Positions 51,901 to 63,400 of a DNA stretch of 64,000 nucleotides are shown one piece after another. Numbering within the stretch: position 1 is the first letter of the stretch; each line of letters starts with the position of its first letter. The translations under genes were made by a program, and so were the position numbers. Origin of the DNA: Eledone cirrhosa (taxonomy: Eukaryota > Mollusca > Cephalopoda > Octopoda > Eledonidae); the NCBI GenBank assembly GCA_964016885.1, contig OZ024744.1:24102798-24166797 (forward strand). Reading direction: 5' to 3'. A model generated the notes under the pieces. That model searched no databases and was not told the origin of the DNA. It saw only the letters and a program-made list of their open reading frames with translations.

Positions 51901-54900
51901 ACTGACTCGTTTTAACAACAGCTGAATCTTAAGATAAAACTCGTATTAACAACAGTTGAATCTTAAGAACTGACACGTTTTATCAACAGTTCAACCTTAA
52001 GAACTGACTCGTTTTAACAACAGTTGAATCTTCAAATAAAACTCGTTTTAACAACAGTTGAATCTTAAGAACTGACTCATTTTAACAACAGTTGAATCTT
52101 AAGATACAACTCGTTTTAACAACAGCTGAATCTTAAGATTAATCTCGTTTTAACAACAGTTGAATCTTAAGACAAAACCCGTTTTAACAACAGTTGAATC
52201 TTAAGAACTGTCTCGATTTAACGACAGTTGAATCTTAAGAACTGGCTCGTTTTAACAACAGCTGAATCTTAAGATTAAACTCGTTTTAACAACAGTTGAA
52301 TCTTAAAAACTGACTCGTTTTAACAACAGTTGAATCTTAAGATAAAATTCGTTTTAACAACAGTTGAATCTTAAGAACTGTCTCGTTTTAACAACAGTTG
52401 AATCTTAAGATAAACCTCGTTTTAACAACAGTTTAATCTTAAAAACTGACTCGTTTTAACAACAGTTGAATCTTAAGATAAAATTCGTTTTAACAACAGT
52501 TGAATCTTAAGAACTGATTCGTTTTAACAACAGTTCAAACTTAAGAACTGACTCGTTTTAACAACAGTTGAATCTTATGATAAAACTCATTTTAACAACA
52601 GTTGAATCTTAAGAACTGATTCGTTTTAACAACAGATGAATCTTAAGATAAACCTTGTTTTAACAACAGTTGAATCTTAAGAACTGTCTCGATTTAACGA
52701 CAGTTGAATCTTAAGAACTGACTCGTTTTAACAACAGTTGAATCTTACGATAAAACTCGTTTTAACATCAGTTGAATCTTAAGAACTGACTAATTTTAAC
52801 AACAGCTGAATCTTAAGATAAAACTCGTTTTAACAACAGTTGAATCTTAAGAACTGACTCGTTTTAACAACAGTTGAATCTTATGATAAAACTCATTTTA
52901 ACAACAGTTGAATGTTAAGATAAAACTCGTTTTAACAACAGTTGAATCTTAAGAACTGACTCTTTTTAACAACAGTTGAATGTTAAGATAAAACTCGTTT
53001 TAACAACAGTTGAATCTTAAGAACTGACTCGTTTTAACAACAGTTGAATCTTAAGAACTGACTCGTTTTAACAACAGTTGAATCTTATGATAAAACCCAT
53101 TTTAACAACAGTTGAATCTTAAGATTAAACTCGTTTTAACAACAGTTGAATCTTAAGAACTAACTCGTTTTAACGACAGTTGAATCTTAAGATAAAACTC
53201 GTTTTAACAACAGTTGAATCTTAAGAACTGACTCGTTTTAACAACAGCTGAATCTTAAGATAAAACTCGTATTAACAACAGTTGAATCTTAAGAACTGAC
53301 ACGTTTTATCAACAGTTCAACCTTAAGAACTGACTCGTTTTAACAACAGTTAAATCTTCAAATAAAACCCGTTTTAACAACAGTTGAATCTAAAGAACTG
53401 ACTCGTTTTAACAACAGTTGAATCTTAAGATAAAACTCGTTTTAACAACAGTTGAATCTTAAGAACTGACTCATTTTAACAACAGTTGAATCTTAAGATA
53501 CAACTCGTTTTAACAATAGCTGAATCTTAAGATTAATCTCGTTTTAACAACAGTTGAATCTTAAGACAAAACCCGTTTTAACAACAGCTGAATCTTAAGA
53601 TAAAACTCGTATTAACAACAGTTGAATCTTAAGAACTGACTCGTTTTAACAACAGTTCAAACTTAAGAACTGACTCGTGTTAACAACAGCTGAATCTTAA
53701 GATGAAACTCGTTTTAACAACAGTTGAATCTTAAGAACTGATTCGTTTTAACAACAGCTGAATCTTAAGATAAACTCGTTTTAACAACAGTTGAATCTTA
53801 AGATAAAACTTGTTTTAACAACAGTTGTATCTTAAGAACTGATTCGTTTTAACAACAGATGAATCTTAAGATAATCCTCGTTTTAACAACAGTTGCATCT
53901 TGAGAACTGGCTCGTTTAAACAACAGTTGAATCTAAAGATAAAACTCGTTTTAACAACAGTTGAATCTTAAGAACTGACTCGTTTTAACAACATTTGAAT
54001 CTTAAGATAAAACTCGTTTTAACAACAGTTGAATCTTAAGAACTGACTCATTTTAACAACAGTTGAATCTTAAGATAAATCTCGTTTTAACAACAGCTGA
54101 ATCTTAAGATTAAACTCGTTTTAACAACAGTTGAATCTTAAGACAAAACCCGTTTTAACAACAGTTGAATCTTAAGAACTGTCTCGTTTTAACGACAGTT
54201 GAATCTTAAGAACTGACTCGTTTTAACAACAGCTGAATCTTAAGATTAAACTCGTTTTAACAACAGTTGAATCTTAAGACAAAACCCGTTTTAACAACAG
54301 TTGAATCTTAAGAACTGTCTCGTTTTAACAACAGTTGAATCTTAAGATAAACCTCGTTTTAACAAAAGTTTAATCTTAAGAACTGACTCGTTTTAACAAC
54401 AGTTGAATCTTAAGATAAAATTCGTTTTAACAACAGTTGAATCTTAAGAACTGACTCGTTTTATAAACAGTTCAACCTTAAGAACTGACTCGTTTTAACA
54501 ACTGTTGAATCTTCAAATAAAACTCGTTTTAACAACAGTTGAATATTAAGAACTGACTCGTTTTAACAACAGGTGAATTTTAAGATAAAACTCGTTTTAA
54601 CAACAGTTGAATCTTAAGAACTGACTCGTTTTATCAACAGTTCAACCTTAAGAACTGACTCCTTTTAACAAAAGTTGAATCTTCAAATAAAACTCGTTTT
54701 AACAACAGTTGAATGTTAAGAACTGATTCGTTTTAACAACAGCTGAATCTTAAGATAAACTCGTTTTAACAACAGTTGAATCTTAAGATAAACCTCGTTT
54801 TAACAACAGTTTAATCTTAAGAACTGACTCGTTTTAACAACAGTTGAATCTTAAGAACTGACTCGTTTTAACAACAGTTGAAGTTTAAGATAAAACTCGT

Positions 54901-57486
54901 TTTAACAACAGTTGGATCTTAAGAACTGACTCATTTTAACAACAGTTGAATCTTAAGATACAACTCGTTTTAACAACAGCTGAATCTTAAGATTAATCTC
55001 GTTTTAACAACAGTTGAATCTTAAGACAAAACCCGTTTTAACAACAGTTGAATCTTAAGAACTGTCTCGATTTAACGACAGTTGAATCTTAAGAACTGGC
55101 TCGTTTTAACAACAGCTGAATCTTAAGATTAAACTCGTTTTAACAACAGTTGAATCTTAAGACAAAACCCGTTTTAACAACAGTTGAATCTTAAGAACTG
55201 TCTCGTTTTAACAACAGTTGAATCTTAAGATAAACCTCGTTTTAACAACAGTTTAATCTTAAAAACTGACTCGTTTTAACAACAGTTGAATCTTAAGATA
55301 AAATTCGTTTTAACAACAATTGAATCTTAAGAACTGATTCGTTTTAACAACAGTTCAAACTTAAGAACTGACTCGTTTTAACAACAGTTGAATCTTATGA
55401 TAAAACTCATTTTAACAACAGTTGAATCTTAAGAACTGATTCGTTTTAACAACAGATGAATCTTAAGATAAACCTTGTTTTAACAACAGTTGAATCTTAA
55501 GAACTGTCTCGATTTAACGACAGTTGAATCTTAAGAACTGACTCGTTTTAACAACAGTTGAATCTTACGATAAAACTCGTTTTAACATCAGTTGAATCTT
55601 AAGAACTGACTAATTTTAACAACAGCTGAATCTTAAGATAAAACTCGTTTTAACAACAGTTGAATCTTAAGAACTGACTCGTTTTAACAACAGTTGAATC
55701 TTATGATAAAACTCATTTTAACAACAGTTGAATGTTAAGATAAAACTCGTTTTAACAACAGTTGAATCTTAAGAACTGACTCTTTTTAACAACAGTTGAA
55801 TGTTAAGATAAAACTCGTTTTAACAACAGTTGAATCTTAAGAACTGACTCGTTTTAACAACAGTTGAATCTTAAGAACTGACTCGTTTTAACAACAGTTG
55901 AATCTTATGATAAAACCCATTTTAACAACAGTTGAATCTTAAGATTAAACTCGTTTTAACAACAGTTGAATCTTAAGAACTGACTCGTTTTAACAACAGC
56001 TGAATCTTAAGATATAACTCGTATTAACAACAGTTGAATCTTAAGAACTGACACGTTTTATCAACAGTTCAACCTTAAGAACTGACTCGTTTTAACAACA
56101 GTTGAATCTTCAAATAAAACTCGTTTTAACAACAGTTGAATCTAAAGAACTGACTCGTTTTAACAACAGTTGAATCTTAAGATAAAACTCGTTTTAACAA
56201 CAGTTGAATCTTAAGAACTGACTCATTTTAACAACAGTTGAATCTTAAGATACAACTCGTTTTAACAATAGCTGAATCTTAAGATTAATCTCGTTTTAAC
56301 AACAGTTGAATCTTAAGACAAAACCCGTTTTAACAACAGCTGAATCTTAAGATAAAACTCGTATTAACAACAGTTGAATCTTAAGAACTGACTCGTTTTA
56401 ACAACAGTTCAAACTTAAGAACTGACTCGTGTTAACAACAGCTGAATCTTAAGATGAAACTCGTTTTAACAACAGTTGAATCTTAAGAACTGATTCGTTT
56501 TAACAACAGCTGAATCTTAAGATAAACTCGTTTTAACAACAGTTGAATCTTAAGATAAAACTTGTTTTAACAACAGTTGTATCTTAAGAACTGATTCGTT
56601 TTAACAACAGATGAATCTTAAGATAATCCTCGTTTTAACAACAGTTGCATCTTGAGAACTGGCTCGTTTAAACAACAGTTGAATCTTAAGATAAAACTCG
56701 TTTTAACAACAGTTGAATCCTAAGAACTGACTCGTTTTAACAACAGTTGAATCTTAAGATAAAACTCGTTTTAACAACAGTTGAATCTTAAGAACTGACT
56801 CATTTTAACAACAGTTGAATCTTAAGATAAATCTCGTTTTAACAACAGCTGAATCTTAAGATTAAACTCGTTTTAACAACAGTTGAATCTTAAGACAAAA
56901 CCCGTTTTAACAACAGTTGAATCTTAAGAACTGTCTCGTTTTAACGACAGTTGAATATTAAGAACTGACTCGTTTTAACAACAGTTTAATCTTAAGAACT
57001 GACTCGTTTTAACAACAGTTGAATCTTAAGATAAAACTCGTTTTAACAACAGTTGAATCTTAAGAACTGACTCGTTTTAACAACAGTTGAATCTTAAGAT
57101 AAAACTCGTTTTAACAACAGTTGAATCTTAAGAACTGACTCATTTTAACAACAGTTGAATCTTAAGATAAATCTCGTTTTAACAACAGCTGAATCTTAAG
57201 ATTAAACTCGTTTTAACAACAGTTGAATCTTAAGACAAAACCCGTTTTAACAACAGTTGAATCTTAATAACTGTCTCGTTTTAACGACAGTTGAATCTTA
57301 AGAACTGACTCGTTTTAACAACAGTTTAATCTTAAGAACTGACTCGTTTTAACAACAGTTGAATCTTAAGATAAAATTCGTTTTAACGACAGTTGAATCT
57401 TAAGAACTGACTCGTTTTATAAACAGTTCAACCTTAAGAACTGACTCGTTTTAACAACTGTTGAATCTTCAAATAAAACTCGTTTT
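48960..57486. repeat. HOR family 6, copy 1 (8,527 bp)
   Basis: This is the largest unit found. Every marker I checked repeats 8,527 bp to the right: AACAGACTCG 49,218/57,745; TATATAAC 49,350/57,877 and 49,961/58,488; GAATCTAC 50,531/59,058; GCTCGTTGAA 51,123/59,650; CTTACGA 52,744/61,271; TAAATCTTC 53,351/61,878; CTAAAGAT 53,933/62,460. Within the unit are two older duplications: a 577-611 bp pair at about 48.97-50.1 kb and a 2.75-2.82 kb pair (CTTACGA at 52,744 and 55,564; AATAGC at 53,515 and 56,267). The joint with copy 2 lies between 57,470 and 57,509. Confidence 0.92.
49344..49362 (+). repeat. Most divergent recurring monomer subtype (33 bp)
   Basis: The stretch GAACCTTATATAACATTCG replaces the usual GAATCTTAAGATAAAACTCG, with several substitutions and one base missing. 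The same form starts at 29,915, 35,009, 37,453, 49,344, 49,955, 57,871 and 58,482, with a relative at 16,088. The spacings equal the HOR periods (5,094; 2,444; 611; 8,527), so it is a clean marker of block copying. It also loses the CTTAAG palindrome. Confidence 0.9.
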
Positions 57487-60400
57487 AACAACAGTTGAAT
57501 CTTAAGAACTGTCTCGTTTTAACAACAGTTGAATCTTAAGAACTGACTCGTTTTAACAACAGTTGAATCTTATGATAAAACTCATTTTAACAACAGTTGA
57601 ATCTTAAGAACTAACTCGTTTTAACAACAGTTGAATCTTAAGAACTGACTCGTTTTAACAACAGTTGAATCTTAAGAACTGACTCGTTTTAACAACAGTT
57701 GAATCTTCAAATAAAACTCGTTTTAACAACAGTTGAATATTAAGAACAGACTCGTTTTAACAGTAGTTGAATCTTAATATAAAACTCGTTTTAACAACAG
57801 TTGAATCTTTAGATAAACCTCGTTTTAACAACAGTTTAATCTTAAGAACTGACTCGTTTTAACAACAGTTGAACCTTATATAACATTCGTTTTAACAACA
57901 GTTGAATCTTAAGAACTGATTCGTTTTAACAACAGTTCAAACTTAAGAACTGACTCGTTTTAACAACAGCTGAATCTTAAGATGAAACTCGTTTTAACAA
58001 CAGTTGCATCTTAAGAACTGACTCGTTTTAACAACAGTTGAATCTTAAGATAAAACTCGTTTTAACAACAGTTGAATCTTAAGAACTGTCTCGTTTTAAC
58101 AACAGTTGAATCTTAAGAACTGACTCGTTTTAACAACAGTTGAATCTTATGATAAAACTCATTTTAACAACAGTTGAATCTTAAGAACTAACTCGTTTTA
58201 ACAACAGTTGAATCTTAAGAACTGACTCGTTTTAACAACAGTTGAATCTTAAGAACTGACTCGTTTTATAAACAGTTCAACCTTAAGAACTGACTCGTTT
58301 TAACAACAGTTGAATCTTCAAATAAAACTCGTTTTAACAACAGTTGAATATTAAGAACTGACTCGTTTTAACAGTAGTTGAATCTTAATATAAAACTCGT
58401 TTTAACAACAGTTGAATCTTTAGATAAACCTCGTTTTAACAACAGTTTAATCTTAAGAACTGACTCGTTTTAACAACAGTTGAACCTTATATAACATTCG
58501 TTTTAACAACAGTTGAATCTTAAGAACTGATTCGTTTTAACAACAGTTCAAACTTAAGAACTGACTCGTTTTAACAACAGCTGAATCTTAAGATGAAACT
58601 CGTTTTAACAACAGTTGAATCTTAAGAACTGACTCGTTTTAACAACAGATGAATCTTAAGATAAACCTCGTTTTAACAACAGTTGAATCTTAAGAACTGA
58701 TTCGTTTTAACAACAGCTGAATCTTAAGATAAACTCATTTTAACAACAGCTGAATCTTAAGATAAAACTCGTTTTAACAACAGTTGAATCTTAAGAACTG
58801 ATTCGTTTTAACAACAGATGAATCTTAAGATAAAACTCGTTTTAACAACAGTTGCATCTTAAGAACTGGCTCGTTTAAACAACAGTTGAATCTTAAGGTA
58901 AAACTCGTTTTAACAACAGTTGAATCTTAAGAACTGACTCGTTTTAACAACAGTTAAATCTTAAGATAAAACTCGTTTTAACAACAGTTGAATCTTAAGA
59001 ACTGACTCGTTTTATCAACAGTTCAACCTTAAGAACTGACTGGTTTTAACAACAGTTGAATCTACAAATAAAACTCGTTTTAACAACAGTTGAATCTAAA
59101 GAACTGACTCGTTTTAACAACAGTTGAATCTTAAAATAAAACTCGTTTTAACAACAGTTGAATCTTAAGAACTGACTCATTTTAACAACAGTTGAATCTT
59201 AAGATAAAACTCGTTTTAACAACAGCTGAATCTTAAGATTAAACTCGTTTTAACAACAGTTGAATCTTAAGACAAAACCCGTTTTAACAACAGTTGAATC
59301 TTAAGAACTGTCTCGTTTTAACGACAGTTGAATCTTAAGAACTGACTCATTTTAACAACAGTTGAATCTTCAAATAAAACTCGTTTTAACAACAGTTGGA
59401 TCTTAAGAACTGATTCGTTTTAACAACAGCTGAATCTTAAGATAAACTCGTTTTAACAACAGTTGAATCTTAAGATAAAACTCGTTTTAACTACAGTTGA
59501 ATCTTAAGAACTGACTCGTTTTAACAACAGCTGAATCTTAAGATAAAACTCGTTTTAACAACAGTTGAATCTTAAGAACTGATTCGTTTTAACAACAGAT
59601 GAATCTTAAGATAAACCTCGTTTTATCAACAGTTGCATCTTAAGAACTGGCTCGTTGAAACAACAGTTGAATTTTAAGATAAAACTCGTTTTAACAACAG
59701 TTGAATCTTAAGAACTGACTCGTTTTATCAACAGTTCAACCTTAAGAACTGACTCATTTTAACAACAGTTGAATCTTCAAATAAAACTCGTATTAACAAC
59801 AGTTGAATCTTAAGAACTGACTCGTTTTATCAACAGTTCAACCTTAAGAACTGACTCGTTTTAACAACAGTTGAATCTTCAAATAAAACTCGTTTTAACA
59901 ACAGTTGAATCTAAAGAACTGACTCGTTTTAACAACAGTTGAATCTTAAGATAAAACTAGTTTTAACAACAGTTGAATCTTAAGAACTGACTCATTTTAA
60001 CAACAGTTGAATCTTAATATAAAACTCGTTTTAACAACAGCTGAATCTTAAGATTAAACTCGTTTTAACAACAGTTGAATCTTAAGACAAAACCCGTTTT
60101 AACAACAGTTGAATCTTAAGAACTGTCTCGTTTTAACGACAGTTGAATCTTAAGAACTGACTCGTTTTAACAACAGCTGAATCTTAAGAACTGTCTCGTT
60201 TTAACGACAGTTGAATCTTAAGAACTGACTCGTTTTAACAGCAGTTGAATCTTAATATAAAACTCGTTTTAACAACAGTTGAATCTTAAGATAAAACTCG
60301 TTTTAACAACAGTTGAATCTTAAGAACTAACTCGTTTTAACAACAGTTGAATCTTAAGAACTAACTCGTTTTAACAACAGTTGAATCTTAAGATAAAACT

Positions 60401-63400
60401 CGTTTTAACAACAGTTGAATCTTAAGAACTGACTCGTTTTAACAACAGCTGAATCTTAAGATAAAACTCGTATTAACAACAGTTGAATCTTAAGAACTGA
60501 CACGTTTTATCAACAGTTCAACCTTAAGAACTGACTCGTTTTAACAACAGTTGAATCTTCAAATAAAACTCGTTTTAACAACAGTTGAATCTTAAGAACT
60601 GACTCATTTTAACAACAGTTGAATCTTAAGATACAACTCGTTTTAACAACAGCTGAATCTTAAGATTAATCTCGTTTTAACAACAGTTGAATCTTAAGAC
60701 AAAACCCGTTTTAACAACAGTTGAATCTTAAGAACTGTCTCGATTTAACGACAGTTGAATCTTAAGAACTGGCTCGTTTTAACAACAGCTGAATCTTAAG
60801 ATTAAACTCGTTTTAACAACAGTTGAATCTTAAAAACTGACTCGTTTTAACAACAGTTGAATCTTAAGATAAAATTCGTTTTAACAACAGTTGAATCTTA
60901 AGAACTGTCTCGTTTTAACAACAGTTGAATCTTAAGATAAACCTCGTTTTAACAACAGTTTAATCTTAAAAACTGACTCGTTTTAACAACAGTTGAATCT
61001 TAAGATAAAATTCGTTTTAACAACAGTTGAATCTTAAGAACTGATTCGTTTTAACAACAGTTCAAACTTAAGAACTGACTCGTTTTAACAACAGTTGAAT
61101 CTTATGATAAAACTCATTTTAACAACAGTTGAATCTTAAGAACTGATTCGTTTTAACAACAGATGAATCTTAAGATAAACCTTGTTTTAACAACAGTTGA
61201 ATCTTAAGAACTGTCTCGATTTAACGACAGTTGAATCTTAAGAACTGACTCGTTTTAACAACAGTTGAATCTTACGATAAAACTCGTTTTAACATCAGTT
61301 GAATCTTAAGAACTGACTAATTTTAACAACAGCTGAATCTTAAGATAAAACTCGTTTTAACAACAGTTGAATCTTAAGAACTGACTCGTTTTAACAACAG
61401 TTGAATCTTATGATAAAACTCATTTTAACAACAGTTGAATGTTAAGATAAAACTCGTTTTAACAACAGTTGAATCTTAAGAACTGACTCTTTTTAACAAC
61501 AGTTGAATGTTAAGATAAAACTCGTTTTAACAACAGTTGAATCTTAAGAACTGACTCGTTTTAACAACAGTTGAATCTTAAGAACTGACTCGTTTTAACA
61601 ACAGTTGAATCTTATGATAAAACCCATTTTAACAACAGTTGAATCTTAAGATTAAACTCGTTTTAACAACAGTTGAATCTTAAGAACTAACTCGTTTTAA
61701 CGACAGTTGAATCTTAAGATAAAACTCGTTTTAACAACAGTTGAATCTTAAGAACTGACTCGTTTTAACAACAGCTGAATCTTAAGATAAAACTCGTATT
61801 AACAACAGTTGAATCTTAAGAACTGACACGTTTTATCAACAGTTCAACCTTAAGAACTGACTCGTTTTAACAACAGTTAAATCTTCAAATAAAACCCGTT
61901 TTAACAACAGTTGAATCTAAAGAACTGACTCGTTTTAACAACAGTTGAATCTTAAGATAAAACTCGTTTTAACAACAGTTGAATCTTAAGAACTGACTCA
62001 TTTTAACAACAGTTGAATCTTAAGATACAACTCGTTTTAACAATAGCTGAATCTTAAGATTAATCTCGTTTTAACAACAGTTGAATCTTAAGACAAAACC
62101 CGTTTTAACAACAGCTGAATCTTAAGATAAAACTCGTATTAACAACAGTTGAATCTTAAGAACTGACTCGTTTTAACAACAGTTCAAACTTAAGAACTGA
62201 CTCGTGTTAACAACAGCTGAATCTTAAGATGAAACTCGTTTTAACAACAGTTGAATCTTAAGAACTGATTCGTTTTAACAACAGCTGAATCTTAAGATAA
62301 ACTCGTTTTAACAACAGTTGAATCTTAAGATAAAACTTGTTTTAACAACAGTTGTATCTTAAGAACTGATTCGTTTTAACAACAGATGAATCTTAAGATA
62401 ATCCTCGTTTTAACAACAGTTGCATCTTGAGAACTGGCTCGTTTAAACAACAGTTGAATCTAAAGATAAAACTCGTTTTAACAACAGTTGAATCTTAAGA
62501 ACTGACTCGTTTTAACAACATTTGAATCTTAAGATAAAACTCGTTTTAACAACAGTTGAATCTTAAGAACTGACTCATTTTAACAACAGTTGAATCTTAA
62601 GATAAATCTCGTTTTAACAACAGCTGAATCTTAAGATTAAACTCGTTTTAACAACAGTTGAATCTTAAGACAAAACCCGTTTTAACAACAGTTGAATCTT
62701 AAGAACTGTCTCGTTTTAACGACAGTTGAATCTTAAGAACTGACTCGTTTTAACAACAGCTGAATCTTAAGATTAAACTCGTTTTAACAACAGTTGAATC
62801 TTAAGACAAAACCCGTTTTAACAACAGTTGAATCTTAAGAACTGTCTCGTTTTAACAACAGTTGAATCTTAAGATAAACCTCGTTTTAACAAAAGTTTAA
62901 TCTTAAGAACTGACTCGTTTTAACAACAGTTGAATCTTAAGATAAAATTCGTTTTAACAACAGTTGAATCTTAAGAACTGACTCGTTTTATAAACAGTTC
63001 AACCTTAAGAACTGACTCGTTTTAACAACTGTTGAATCTTCAAATAAAACTCGTTTTAACAACAGTTGAATATTAAGAACTGACTCGTTTTAACAACAGG
63101 TGAATTTTAAGATAAAACTCGTTTTAACAACAGTTGAATCTTAAGAACTGACTCGTTTTATCAACAGTTCAACCTTAAGAACTGACTCCTTTTAACAAAA
63201 GTTGAATCTTCAAATAAAACTCGTTTTAACAACAGTTGAATGTTAAGAACTGATTCGTTTTAACAACAGCTGAATCTTAAGATAAACTCGTTTTAACAAC
63301 AGTTGAATCTTAAGATAAACCTCGTTTTAACAACAGTTTAATCTTAAGAACTGACTCGTTTTAACAACAGTTGAATCTTAAGAACTGACTCGTTTTAACA

